Below, in pieces: positions 25,097-34,108 of a DNA stretch of 64,000 bases. Origin of the DNA: Streptomyces decoyicus (lineage in GTDB: Bacteria > Actinomycetota > Actinomycetes > Streptomycetales > Streptomycetaceae); NCBI RefSeq assembly GCF_019880305.1, contig NZ_CP082301.1, positions 3,906,001 to 3,970,000 of the forward strand, given 5' to 3'. Both the position numbers and the translations under genes were made by a program. Under the pieces are notes generated by a model. That model was not told the origin of the DNA. It ran no database searches and saw only the letters and a list, made by a program, of their open reading frames with translations. Numbering within the stretch: position 1 is the stretch's first letter; each line of letters begins with the position of its first letter.

Positions 25097-25161
25097 GAGG
25101 CACTCACCCCCAGGGCCCCGGGCCGCGCACGGCACCTCTCCGTTCCCCCTCCGTAAAACGA

Positions 25162-25209
25162 CGGTGCCGTACGGGCCGGCCTCGCGAGGAGGCGTCCCGT
25201 ACGGCACCG
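25162..25209. terminator. Bidirectional terminator
   Basis: CGGTGCCGTACGGG and CCCGTACGGCACCG are exact complements around a 20-base middle, between the convergent phosphoesterase and ccsB genes. Confidence 0.85.
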
Positions 25210-25278
25210 CGGGGTGTGCGGATCCGACTGCGGCGTTCGGACTGCGGCGTTCGGACTGCGGCAATCAGGCTCCGGCGA

Positions 25279-26367
25279 TCAGACTCCGGCGTAGGAGTGC
25301 AGACCCGTCACGAAGATGTTCACGCCGTAGTAGTTGATCAGGTAGCAGACGAACCCGATCAGGCCCAGCCAGGCGGCCCGGCGGCCCTTCCAGCCGGCCG
25401 TGGCGCGGGCGTGCAGATAGGTGGCGTAGGCGACCCAGGTGATGAAGGCCCAGACCTCCTTGGGGTCCCAGCCCCAGTAGCGGCCCCATGCGGCCTCGGC
25501 CCAGATGGAGCCCGCGATGATGGTGAACGTCCACAGCGGGAAGATGGTGGCGTTGACGCGGTAGGAGAACTTGTCCAGCGAGGCGGCCGAGGGCAGCCGC
25601 TCCAGCACGGACGAGGCGAACGCGCCGGGCTGCTTGCCCTTCGGGGCGGCGAGCTTGGCCTCGTACGAGTCGCGGAAGAGGAAGAGCAGCGCGGAGACGG
25701 CACCGAGGTAGAGCGCCGCGCCGGAGATGATCGCGCAGCTGACGTGGATCCACAGCCAGTAGGAGTGCAGCGCGGGCACCAGCTGGTCGCTGGCGGTGTA
25801 GAGCACCGAGACGGCCAGCCCGAGGTCGAGCAGGACGGTGGTGACCAGGGGCAGCCCGATCCAGCGGACGTTCTTCTTGAGCGCGAGCAGCAGCAGGTAG
25901 AGGCCCACCGCGACCGAGGCGAAGGTCGTGGAGAACTCGTACATGTTGCCCCAGGGGGCACGTTCCACGGACAGGGCGCGGGTGACGACGCCGCCCACGT
26001 GCAGCGCCCAGGACAGGACGGTCAGCGAGATGGCGATCCGCCCGTAGAGGTCGCCCTTCTCGGTGCCGCCCGCGGCGCCCGGCCCGTCGGGGACGTCACG
26101 GCTGCCGGCGACGGGCTTGGTGATGACCTCGGGCCGTTCCAGGACGGCCGTTCCCCCCTGCTGCTGGGCTTTGTGCACGGAGACCGTCGCGGTCGCCTTG
26201 GCCTGTGCGGTCAGGGCGGCGGCGGTGCGGCCGACCTTGCTGCGGCTGCCGAACACCCACTCGGCCATGTGCGCGAGGAAGGCGAGCGTATAGACCGCCA
26301 TCGCCGAATAGACCAGCAGGTTGCTGTTGTGCGCCAGTGTCTCGTTGGCTGCGGCAGCGATGTTCAC
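25279..26367 (-). CDS. ccsB: Cytochrome c biogenesis protein CcsB (ResC)
   Basis: CcsB works with ResB in the system II machine that carries haem across the membrane and attaches it to apocytochrome c. The 362-residue protein has eight or so membrane helices and the tryptophan-rich haem motif WAEAAWGRYWGWDPKEVWAF cut at about residue 300, plus WGNMYEF near 145. A variable soluble loop lies between helices one and two. It starts at GTG 26367, overlapping the resB stop by four bases, so the four genes resA-ccdA-resB-ccsB form one operon. Confidence 0.96.
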   Translation of the reverse strand: MNIAAAANETLAHNSNLLVYSAMAVYTLAFLAHMAEWVFGSRSKVGRTAAALTAQAKATATVSVHKAQQQGGTAVLERPEVITKPVAGSRDVPDGPGAAGGTEKGDLYGRIAISLTVLSWALHVGGVVTRALSVERAPWGNMYEFSTTFASVAVGLYLLLLALKKNVRWIGLPLVTTVLLDLGLAVSVLYTASDQLVPALHSYWLWIHVSCAIISGAALYLGAVSALLFLFRDSYEAKLAAPKGKQPGAFASSVLERLPSAASLDKFSYRVNATIFPLWTFTIIAGSIWAEAAWGRYWGWDPKEVWAFITWVAYATYLHARATAGWKGRRAAWLGLIGFVCYLINYYGVNIFVTGLHSYAGV

Positions 26368-28226
26368 GCGCGCGCTCCTTCGGAGGGGTCAGCAGGTCCG
26401 TCAGAGTCAGTGGGCTCCGCGGGGTCTTCGGTGTCGGGGGCGGGTCCGGGGTCCGGCTCGGGCGGGGAGCCGGGTTCCGTGCCGGGTTCCGTGCCGGGTT
26501 CGGCGTCCGGAGCCGGCGGGGCGTCGGGCAGCAGTGCTCCGGCGAGACCGGCGAGTTCCTCCGGCAGCCGGGCCGACTCGCTGCGGCCGAGGCCGGCCAT
26601 CTCGACGACGGTGACGCCGTCGGCGCCCTTCTCCGCCCGGACCCACACCCGGCGGCGCTGGATGAACAGCGAGCCGGCCAGGCCCAGGAGGGCGGCGGCC
26701 GCGCCGGTCAGCGCGAGGCCGTTGCCGGGCTGGTGGGAGACCTTGAAGCTGGCCCAGCTCTTGACGCCCTCGAAGGTGATGGAGCCCTCGCCGTTGGGCA
26801 GCTTCATCGTGGTCTGTTCTTCGGCGGCGCGTACGGCCGCCTTGTTCTTGGAGCCGGCGTGCCGCTCCACGCGGTCCTTGGGCAGCAGCATCTTCTTGAG
26901 GATGCCGCCCTTGCTGTCCTGGTACTTCTTGAGGCGCTTGGTGTCCAGCTTGTAGACGCTCTGCGGCAGGCCGGAGTCCAGCCCCAGGTCTCCGTGGTAC
27001 GCGTTCACCGAGAGCACGGGGAAGTCCAGCGCGGGGAACTGCGAGAACATCGAGCCGGTGCCGCGCCCGCCGAACGTCGGGACGAACATGGCCTGGAAGC
27101 CGAGCTGGTTGCGCTTGCCGTCCTTGGTCTGCGCGCCGGGCACCTTCACCACACCGGTCGAGGTGAGGTTCTTCGGGTCCGCGGGCAGGAAGGCCGTCGC
27201 GCCGTGGAAGACGGTCTTGCCGCGGCCGTCCTTGACGGTGACGACGGGCGAGTAGCCGTGCGAGAGCAGGAAGACCTTGTTGCCGGCGATGTCGAGGGGG
27301 GTGTTGACCTCGATGGCACTGTGGTGCTGTTTGCCGTCCGCACCCAGGAAGTAGGAGATCTGCGCCCGGTAGGTGCGCGGGGTGCCCCGCTGGGGCCCGG
27401 TCCGCTCGTACGTCGCGTCGAAGCGGTGGAGCTTGAAGCCGAACGGCTCCATGTCGTCGGTGTCGTAGAACGGTCCCGACTTGAACTCGTCGTACTGGGT
27501 GAGGCTGTTGGAGAAGCCGTCGCCCTCGGTGACCAGCTTGTTGCCCTCGGACTTCCACAGGCCGCCGACGGCGAAGGCCACCAGCATGACGATCAGCGCG
27601 ACATGGAAGACGAGGTTGCCGACCTCACGCAGATAGCCCTTCTCGGCGGCGACGGCGGAGCCGGCCCGGTGGGCGCGGAAGCGCCGCTTCTTCAGCAGCC
27701 GCTGGGCCGCACCGAGGATCTCGTCGGGCGCCGCGTCCGTGCGCCAGGTCGTGTACGCGGGCAGCCGGGTCAGCCGGCGCGGGGCGGCCGGCGGGCGGCG
27801 GCGGAGCTGTCCGACGAACTGCCAGCTGCGCGGCACGATGCAGCCGATCAGCGAGATGAACAGCAGCAGATAGATCGCCGAGAACCACACCGAGCTGTAG
27901 ACGTGGAACATCCCGAGCTTGTCGTAGATGCCCGCGAGGGTGCTGTGATCGGCCTTGAACTGGTCGACCTTGGTCGGGTCGACGCTGGTCTGCGGGATCA
28001 GCGAGCCCGGGATCGCACCGATCGACAGCAGGAAGAGCAGCAGCAGCGCCACCCGCATCGAGGTCAGCTGCCGCCAGAACCAGCGCACCCAGCCGAGGGG
28101 GCCGAGCGAGGGGAAGCTGACGTCTTCCGTGGGCGCGGTCGAGAGCTGGGATCCGGCCGTGCCGAGATCGCTGCCCGCGTCGGCCCCGGGGCCCGGGTCG
28201 CGGGGGGTGTCGGTCTTGGTGGACAT
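26364..28226 (-). CDS. resB: Cytochrome c biogenesis protein ResB
   Basis: ResB is the partner of CcsB in system II cytochrome c assembly. The 620-residue protein has three N-terminal membrane segments (LRVALLLLFLLSIGAIPGS region, the WFSAIYLLLFISLIGCIVPRSW region, and VGNLVFHVALIVMLVAFAVG), a large extracytoplasmic domain and a last helix near 540, then an acidic Pro/Glu/Asp tail. It starts at ATG 28226. It sits four bases after ccdA and overlaps ccsB. Confidence 0.95.
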   Translation of the reverse strand: MSTKTDTPRDPGPGADAGSDLGTAGSQLSTAPTEDVSFPSLGPLGWVRWFWRQLTSMRVALLLLFLLSIGAIPGSLIPQTSVDPTKVDQFKADHSTLAGIYDKLGMFHVYSSVWFSAIYLLLFISLIGCIVPRSWQFVGQLRRRPPAAPRRLTRLPAYTTWRTDAAPDEILGAAQRLLKKRRFRAHRAGSAVAAEKGYLREVGNLVFHVALIVMLVAFAVGGLWKSEGNKLVTEGDGFSNSLTQYDEFKSGPFYDTDDMEPFGFKLHRFDATYERTGPQRGTPRTYRAQISYFLGADGKQHHSAIEVNTPLDIAGNKVFLLSHGYSPVVTVKDGRGKTVFHGATAFLPADPKNLTSTGVVKVPGAQTKDGKRNQLGFQAMFVPTFGGRGTGSMFSQFPALDFPVLSVNAYHGDLGLDSGLPQSVYKLDTKRLKKYQDSKGGILKKMLLPKDRVERHAGSKNKAAVRAAEEQTTMKLPNGEGSITFEGVKSWASFKVSHQPGNGLALTGAAAALLGLAGSLFIQRRRVWVRAEKGADGVTVVEMAGLGRSESARLPEELAGLAGALLPDAPPAPDAEPGTEPGTEPGSPPEPDPGPAPDTEDPAEPTDSDGPADPSEGARA

Positions 28227-28229
28227 CAA

Positions 28230-28991
28230 TCAGATCCCAACGGTGGAGCTTTGCGTCCAGCTCTGGAGCTCGGACATCAGGCTGTCCCAGATGCCGGTGA
28301 CGAGGAGGATGCCGAGCGCGACCATCATGCCGCCGCCGATCCGCATCACCCACAGATAGTGCCGTTTGACCCAGCCGAACGCGCCGAGCGCCCGGCGGAA
28401 GGCCAGCGCGACGCCGATGAAGGGCAGGCCCAGGCCCAGGCAGTACGCGACGGTGAGCAGGGCTCCGCGGCCGGCGCTGGCGTCGTAGTACGCGAGGGTG
28501 CTGACGGCGGCGAAGGTGGGGCCGAGGCAGGGGGTCCAGCCGACGCCGAAGAGCACTCCGAGCACCGGTGCGCCGGCCAGCCCCATGGCGGGCTTCATGT
28601 GGAAGCGCAGTTCGCGCTGTCCGAAGCGCTTGAGGACACCGGCGAACGCCAGCCCGAGCAGGATCATCAGCACGCCGAGGACCCGCGAGATGACGTCCTT
28701 GTGCTCCTGGAGGCTCTGGCCGAAGAACCCGAAGAGCGCGCCGCCGGAGACGAAGACGGCGGTGAAGCCGAGGACGAAGAGCGTGGCGCCGGCCAGCATC
28801 CGACCGCGCCGGGCCTCGCCGAGGTCGGTGCCCGTGACGCCGGTGACGTACGACATATAGCCCGGCACCAACGGCAGGACGCAGGGCGAGAAGAACGAGA
28901 CGAGGCCGGCGAGGAGCGCGATGGGGACGGCGGCGAGGAGGGTGCCGCTGAGGACGGTCTGGTTTTCCGCGGCGGCGGCGAGCGCGATCAC
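28230..28991 (-). CDS. ccdA: CcdA family thiol:disulfide membrane transporter
   Basis: CcdA passes electrons across the membrane to keep apocytochrome thiols reduced, feeding ResA. The 253-residue protein has six helices with the paired cysteine motifs FFSPCVLPLVPGY (about residue 37) and GWTPCLGP (about 155). It starts at GTG 28991, four bases after the resA stop, in the resA-ccdA-resB-ccsB operon. Confidence 0.96.
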   Translation of the reverse strand: MIALAAAAENQTVLSGTLLAAVPIALLAGLVSFFSPCVLPLVPGYMSYVTGVTGTDLGEARRGRMLAGATLFVLGFTAVFVSGGALFGFFGQSLQEHKDVISRVLGVLMILLGLAFAGVLKRFGQRELRFHMKPAMGLAGAPVLGVLFGVGWTPCLGPTFAAVSTLAYYDASAGRGALLTVAYCLGLGLPFIGVALAFRRALGAFGWVKRHYLWVMRIGGGMMVALGILLVTGIWDSLMSELQSWTQSSTVGI

Positions 28992-28995
28992 GTGA

Positions 28996-29610
28996 TCACT
29001 TCTCGGCGATCAGCGGGGCGACCATCTTGCGCAGTTCGTCCTCGGCGAGCGGGCCGATCGAGCGGGCGGCGATCTTGCCCTGCTTGTCGATGGCGATCGT
29101 GGAGGGGATGGACTGCGGGTTGAGGCTGCCCTTGGGGAAGCGCAGCATCAGCCGACCGGTCGGGTCGAAGAGGCTCGGGTAGGGCACCTTGTGCTCTTCC
29201 TCGAAGCTGGTGGCCTGCGACGTCTCGGAGTCGCGGGTGTTGATCCCGATGAACTGGACGCCCTTGCTCTTGGTCTCGTTCGCGACCTTGGCGAAGTTCG
29301 GCGCCTCGGCGATACAGGGGCCGCACCATGATCCCCAGACGTTGAGGATGACGACCTTGCCCTTGTAGTCGGCCACGTCCAGCTTCTTGCCGGTGGTGGT
29401 CTCACCGGCAAGATCGGGCGCCGGCTGCCGCTCGTTCTTCTTGACGGTGTCGATGCCGTTCTTGCCCTGGACGAACCGGGTCTGGGACGAGCCCCCGGAG
29501 GCGCCGTCGCCGCAGGCGCTGAGCGTCAGCGACGCGGCCGCCGCCCCTGCGGCGAGCAGGGTGATGCGGCGGCGGCTCGTGAGGCGGCGTGGGGCGCGGC
29601 AAGCACTCAT
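28996..29610 (-). CDS. resA: ResA/TlpA-like thioredoxin lipoprotein
   Basis: This extracytoplasmic thiol reductase delivers electrons to the CxxCH haem site of apocytochrome c. The 204-residue product has a basic start, a hydrophobic stretch and the lipobox LSAC (cysteine near 33), then a thioredoxin fold with WCGPC (about 95) and the cis-proline region SIPSTIAID. It is the first gene of the cytochrome c operon. The upstream gene on the same strand ends at 29688-30911, so a promoter could lie in the 77-base gap. Confidence 0.95.
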   Translation of the reverse strand: MSACRAPRRLTSRRRITLLAAGAAAASLTLSACGDGASGGSSQTRFVQGKNGIDTVKKNERQPAPDLAGETTTGKKLDVADYKGKVVILNVWGSWCGPCIAEAPNFAKVANETKSKGVQFIGINTRDSETSQATSFEEEHKVPYPSLFDPTGRLMLRFPKGSLNPQSIPSTIAIDKQGKIAARSIGPLAEDELRKMVAPLIAEK

Positions 29611-29687
29611 GTGAAAAGTTTCGCATGGGCCATTTCCGGATCTTCCGCGCCCCCCTCGCCGGACCCGTCCCCGACCGAAGGGGCATG

Positions 29688-30911
29688 TCAGGCCGCCGAG
29701 AGATACGCCTTCCAGCCGCCGGAGGGCTGCTGCCCGACGGGGAGCTGCTGAAGCTTGCGCAGCACCTCCGGATCCTGGGCGTCCATCCAGTCGGTGAACT
29801 GCCGGAACGACACCAGATGGACATCCCGGCTCTGCTCATTGGCAATGTGCTTGAGCGCGTCCTCGACGGCGTCCATATAGATACCGCCGTTCCACTCCTC
29901 GAAGTGGTTGCCGATGAAGAAGGGCGCCCGGTTGGTCTCGTAGGCCCGGCGGAATCCGGAGATATATGCGTCGGTGGCCTGGCGCCGCCAGCCCGGGTAG
30001 TTTACCGGCGGGGCCTTCGTCGAGTTCTTGGACTGATTGGCGAGGATGTTGTAGTCCATCGAGAGCACCTCGAAAGAGTGCCCCGGGAAGGGAATCTGCT
30101 GGAGCGGGAAGTCCCAGAGGTCCATCTTCTTCTTCGGCCACATCTGGAGACCGCCGGGCGCGCTGGCGTCATAGCGCCAGCCGAGTTCCTTGGCGGTGGG
30201 CAGCAGATTTTCCTGCCCCAGCAGGCATGGCGTACGGCTGCCGACCAATTCCTTTCGGTAGTCGAAGGGCAGCGGATCCAGATCCGTGAAGCCGGTGTTG
30301 GTACGCCACTTGGTGACGAAATCCATCGCCTGGTCGATCTCGGACTGCCACTGCTGCGGAGTCCAGCGTTTGACGGTGCCGGCGCCGGTGCAGAAGTGCC
30401 CGTTGAAGTGGGTGCCGATCTCGTGGCCGTCCAGCCAGGCCTCCCGCACGTACTTCAGCGTCTCCTTGATGTGGTCGTCGCTGAGGTAGCCGATGTCGGA
30501 GGCGCCCCGCCGGTTGTTCGGCGGCTCGTAGAGGTGCTTTTGGGATTCGGGCAGGAGGTAGAGCCCGGACAGGAAGAAGGTCATGGCGGCGCCATGGTCC
30601 CGGGCGAGCTTGAGAAAGCGGGGAAAGAGGCCGTTGCCGACCTCTCCCGCACCGTCCCAGGAGAAGATGACGAACTGCGGCGGGGTCTGTCCGGGCTCCA
30701 GCCGTTCGGGTGCTTTCGGCTGATGGGGCTGCGAGCCGTAATTCGCTGTCGAGCCGTCACCGATGAGCTTGGGGCGAGCCTGTACCGAGTTCTTCACACG
30801 CGCTTTGTCGGCCACTGCGCCCGAGTCCGGCGAAGAGCAGCCGGCGACGCCCAGCGCCGCGGCTGCACCAACTCCCATACCCAGCAGGTTTCGCCGACTG
30901 ATCGCGCGCAT
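29688..30911 (-). CDS. Polysaccharide deacetylase-like lipoprotein
   Basis: A 407-residue secreted protein. The head carries RRN followed by a hydrophobic stretch and the lipobox VAGC, so a lipid anchor, perhaps Tat-routed, is likely. The body has a NodB-like layout: FVIFSWDGAGEVG (single D where deacetylases have DD), a TFFLSGLYL strand, and DGHEIGTHFNGH, which supplies the two metal histidines. The ATG at 30911 follows GGACGAGGG; the frame runs 11 codons further. It may trim cell-wall polymers. The changed first motif leaves catalysis uncertain. Confidence 0.8.
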   Translation of the reverse strand: MRAISRRNLLGMGVGAAAALGVAGCSSPDSGAVADKARVKNSVQARPKLIGDGSTANYGSQPHQPKAPERLEPGQTPPQFVIFSWDGAGEVGNGLFPRFLKLARDHGAAMTFFLSGLYLLPESQKHLYEPPNNRRGASDIGYLSDDHIKETLKYVREAWLDGHEIGTHFNGHFCTGAGTVKRWTPQQWQSEIDQAMDFVTKWRTNTGFTDLDPLPFDYRKELVGSRTPCLLGQENLLPTAKELGWRYDASAPGGLQMWPKKKMDLWDFPLQQIPFPGHSFEVLSMDYNILANQSKNSTKAPPVNYPGWRRQATDAYISGFRRAYETNRAPFFIGNHFEEWNGGIYMDAVEDALKHIANEQSRDVHLVSFRQFTDWMDAQDPEVLRKLQQLPVGQQPSGGWKAYLSAA

Positions 30912-31058
30912 ACCCTCGTCCCCATCCGTGCTCGCCGAACTCAATATCCATATAAACGGACAATGGAGAAGAGGGCATGTCGAGCGTCGGGGTTCCGGGT
31001 TTATTCGCTCGGATATGTCATTTTGCCTGGACTTGACGTTCCACCAAGTGATGCACCG

Positions 31059-31739
31059 TCAGGCCCCGAAAGCCTTGGCCTTTCCCTTCACGGGTTTGGC
31101 GCCCGCCAGAAGATGGGAGGGAACCAGGTCGCGCGCAGGCTCGCTGTACCCCACCGAAATGATCTTGTCGCCGTGGAAGGTGAACGACGTCAGCGAGGCC
31201 AGCGTGCACTGCCGCTTGCGCGGGTCGTGCCACAGCCGCCGCCGCTCCGCGAAGCTGCGCACGATCCAGATCGGCAGCTGATGGCTGACCGCCACCGCTT
31301 CGTGCCCGCGCGCCGCGTCCCGCGCCGCACCCAGCGCCGCCATCATGCGGACGACCTGCTCCAGGTACGGCTCGCCCCAGGACGGCCGGAACGGGTTCGT
31401 CAGGTACTTCCAGTTCCCCGGCTTCTTCAGCGCACCGTCGCCGACCCCGAAGGTCTTCCCCTCGAAGACGTTGGCCGCCTCGATCAGCCGCTCGTCGGTG
31501 GCCAGATCCAGACCATGCGCACCGGCGATCGGCACCGCGGTCTCCTGCGCACGCTCCAGCGGCGAGGCGACGACATGTGTGATGTCCCGCTCCGCGAGGT
31601 GCTCCGCCACCCGGTCGGCCATCTTCCGCCCCAGCTCGGAGAGGTGGTAGCCGGGCCGGCGCCCGTAGAGCACGCCGTCGGGGTTGTGCACCTCGCCGTG
31701 CCGCATCAGATGCACGACGGTGATGTCTTCGCTGCTCAT
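31059..31739 (-). CDS. Histidine phosphatase family protein
   Basis: A 226-residue phosphatase of the phosphoglycerate-mutase superfamily. The catalytic RHG reads LMRHGEVHNPDG near residue 13, with the second histidine in AVAVSHQLPIWIVRS near 150 and SPLERAQETA in between. I use the ATG at 31739; an ATG three codons earlier (31748) is equally possible, as neither has a strong ribosome site. It lies directly downstream of hemL on the same strand with a 57-base gap, so co-transcription with hemL is likely. The substrate is not known. Confidence 0.92.
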   Translation of the reverse strand: MSSEDITVVHLMRHGEVHNPDGVLYGRRPGYHLSELGRKMADRVAEHLAERDITHVVASPLERAQETAVPIAGAHGLDLATDERLIEAANVFEGKTFGVGDGALKKPGNWKYLTNPFRPSWGEPYLEQVVRMMAALGAARDAARGHEAVAVSHQLPIWIVRSFAERRRLWHDPRKRQCTLASLTSFTFHGDKIISVGYSEPARDLVPSHLLAGAKPVKGKAKAFGA

Positions 31740-31796
31740 GTCACCCATTCATTCAGTCGTCTGCAAGCAGTCGCCGGCCCGTGCCCGCAACCGTCG

Positions 31797-33104
31797 TCAG
31801 GCCGTCGCCCCGGCCGCGGCCCGCGCGGCGGCCGGCAGTGCGGCGGCGATCCGCTCGACGGCCGCCGTGTCGTGTGCGGTCGAGAGGAACCACGACTCGA
31901 AGGCGGACGGCGGGAGGTAGACGCCCTGCGAGAGCATCGAGTGGAAGAAGGCGGTGAAGCGGAACGACTCCTGCGCCTTGGCGGCGTCGTAGTCGGTCAC
32001 CTCGGCATCGGTGAAGAAGACCGAGAACATGTTCCCCGCCACCTGGAGCCGGTGCGCCACGCCCTCCTTCGCCAGCGCGGCGGTGACCAGGCCCCGCACC
32101 TCCGCCGAGACCGCGTCGACCTTCCCGTAGGCGGCATCGTCCAGCAGCCGCAGCTGCGCGACGCCCGCGGCGGTGGCGATCGGGTTCCCGGACAGGGTGC
32201 CCGCCTGGTAGACCGGGCCGGCCGGGGCGAGATGCGCCATGACGTCCGCGCGGCCGCCGAAGGCCGCGGCCGGGAAGCCGCCGCCCATGACCTTCCCGAA
32301 GGTCATCAAATCCGGGCGTACGCCATCAATTCCGTACCAACCGGCCTTGCTGACGCGGAAGCCGGTCATCACCTCGTCGGAGATGTAGAGCGCCCCGTTG
32401 CCGGCGCACAGATCCTTCAGGCCCTGGTTGAAGCCCGGCAGCGGCGGCACCACGCCCATGTTGCCCGGCGACGCCTCCGTGATCACACAGGCGATCTCGC
32501 CCGGGTGCGCGGCGAACGCGGCCCGTACCGCCTCGATGTCGTTGTACGGCAGCACGATCGTGTCGCCGGCCTGCGCACCCGTCACACCCGGCGTGTCGGG
32601 CAGTCCGAAGGTCGCCACGCCCGAACCGGCCGCGGCCAGCAGCGCGTCCACATGCCCGTGGTAGCAGCCCGCGAACTTGACCACCTTCGGCCGGCCGGTG
32701 AAGCCGCGTGCCAGCCGGATCGCCGACATCGTCGCCTCGGTGCCGCTGGAGACCAGGCGCACCTGCTCGACCGGCTCGATCCGGGCCACGATCTCCTCGG
32801 CCAGCTCGACCTCGCCCGCGCCGGGCGTGCCGAAGGACGTACCGCGGGCGACCGCGTCCTGGACCGCGGCGATCACCTCGGGGTGCGAGTGGCCCAGGAT
32901 CATCGGCCCCCATGAGCACACGAGGTCGACATACTCACGGCCGTCGGCGTCCGTGAGGTACGGACCGGTGCCGGACACCATGAACCGGGGCGTACCGCCC
33001 ACGGCCCGGAAGGCCCGCACCGGAGAGTTGACGCCGCCCGGCGTCACAGCGGACGCGCGGTCGAACAGCGACTGCGAAACAGGGGCTTCATACGGAAAAG
33101 ACAC
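31797..33104 (-). CDS. hemL: Glutamate-1-semialdehyde 2,1-aminomutase
   Basis: HemL turns glutamate-1-semialdehyde, the HemA product, into 5-aminolevulinate, using PLP. The 435-residue protein shows the class III aminotransferase features: LFDRASAVTPGGVNSPVRAF at the start, SSGTEATMSAIRLAR, the PLP-binding aspartate in ISDEVMTGFR, and the Schiff-base lysine in MTFGKVMGGGFP (about residue 265). The GTG at 33104 with AGG 12 bases upstream is preferred over an earlier in-frame codon at 33122. The hemA, hemC, hemD and hemB genes lie 20-28 kb away in the window. Confidence 0.96.
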   Translation of the reverse strand: MSFPYEAPVSQSLFDRASAVTPGGVNSPVRAFRAVGGTPRFMVSGTGPYLTDADGREYVDLVCSWGPMILGHSHPEVIAAVQDAVARGTSFGTPGAGEVELAEEIVARIEPVEQVRLVSSGTEATMSAIRLARGFTGRPKVVKFAGCYHGHVDALLAAAGSGVATFGLPDTPGVTGAQAGDTIVLPYNDIEAVRAAFAAHPGEIACVITEASPGNMGVVPPLPGFNQGLKDLCAGNGALYISDEVMTGFRVSKAGWYGIDGVRPDLMTFGKVMGGGFPAAAFGGRADVMAHLAPAGPVYQAGTLSGNPIATAAGVAQLRLLDDAAYGKVDAVSAEVRGLVTAALAKEGVAHRLQVAGNMFSVFFTDAEVTDYDAAKAQESFRFTAFFHSMLSQGVYLPPSAFESWFLSTAHDTAAVERIAAALPAAARAAAGATA

Positions 33105-33578
33105 TGTGATCCTGACCTGCATAAACGGCGGGAGGGGCGGCGCACGGACGCGGCCCGGCTGACAACGGGTGCGGGAATCTCCCTCGCGATACGCCTGCGG
33201 GCGCCGCTGGGTTCACTCTCGCTCCTTTTTTGATTCCTCTCGCTCGACCGGGCGTCAGCCCCCACTCGTCTGCGAAACTGGGCCGACGTACGAGATAAGT
33301 CACGCAAGCAATGGTCTCAGAGGCGCACGGGGGCGTGCGGCCGGGCGTTTCACGCGCCGGTGACGGGGGAGGTCTCTGAGACGATGATCGGGTTGCGCGG
33401 CTGGGGCTGCGAGTGGTCGGGTGGAGATATGCATCGCGGTGGCGAACTGGGCGAGGGAACCAATGACCGGGGTCCCGAGCGCGCCCAGCGCGGCCGTCAC
33501 CGGCGCGAGGACACCACGGGCGAGACCCGCGAGGACACCACGGGCGAGAGCACGGGCGGGGAGATCAGAGGCGGCCGC
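33105..33578. other. Divergent spacer between hemL and an unknown gene
   Basis: There are 474 bases with no firm gene. The right half is an open frame continuous with the gene at 33579 and contains a direct repeat of gcgaggacaccacgggcgag at 33509 and 33530. The left half should hold the hemL promoter. Confidence 0.5.
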
Positions 33579-34016
33579 ATGGGGGTGACGTACAGGTACT
33601 TCGGCGCGCCCAATGGTGCGACCGCGGCCCGCGTCCCGGTCTCCATGCGTCCCGAGGAGCTCGGCGGTGACGAGCTCGGCATGGGCGGCATGTTCAGCAA
33701 GATCAAGCCGGAGACGATGGCCGCCATGGTCCTCACCGGCATAGAGGGCATACCCCTCCATAAGGTTCCGCCGCTCGAACTTGTCGTCCTCCACCCCGAC
33801 TACGCCGTCGTCAAGCTCCCCATGACCGTGGTCGACCCGCTGCGCGGCGTCGGTGAGGAGTCGGTCGGCGCGGCCGCCTTCATCTGGTCCACCGTTCCCG
33901 ACCGCGGGGGCCCGCGCGACGCCTTCACCGTCTACCAGCTGTTGCACGAGTGGCAGGACTTCAGCCACCGGCTGCACGAGGCGGGGCACCAGGCGTACTG
34001 CCTGGTCTGGCCGTAA
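33579..34016 (+). CDS. Conserved-looking unknown protein, 145 residues
   Basis: I do not recognise this family. From ATG 33579 the product reads MGVTYRYFGAPNGATAARVP and continues as a soluble alpha/beta-type protein with KIKPETMAAMVLTGIEGIPLHKVPP, LELVVLHPDYAVVKLPM and a histidine-rich end (YQLLHEWQDFSHRLHEAGHQAYCL). The frame is open for 73 more codons upstream, through a repeat coding REDTTGE twice, but that stretch looks unlike protein. It is divergent from hemL. Codon usage is typical of a real gene. Confidence 0.7.
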   Translation: MGVTYRYFGAPNGATAARVPVSMRPEELGGDELGMGGMFSKIKPETMAAMVLTGIEGIPLHKVPPLELVVLHPDYAVVKLPMTVVDPLRGVGEESVGAAAFIWSTVPDRGGPRDAFTVYQLLHEWQDFSHRLHEAGHQAYCLVWP

Positions 34017-34108
34017 CGGTTCAGCGCGGGCACGGCGGCCCCGGCGCGGCGGCCCCGGGCGCGGCGCGCCGCCCGGCCGGGGCACCCTCCGCACGGAGGC
34101 CGCGCCGG

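Noticed and set aside
25220..25278. Repeated gactgcggcgttcg motifs as an operator
   Set aside because: They follow the terminator, downstream of ccsB, and look like simple sequence expansion rather than a binding array.
26205..29123. A 972-codon open frame on the plus strand
   Set aside because: It is antisense to ccsB, resB and ccdA, whose membrane and cysteine motifs are clear. The product is low-complexity.
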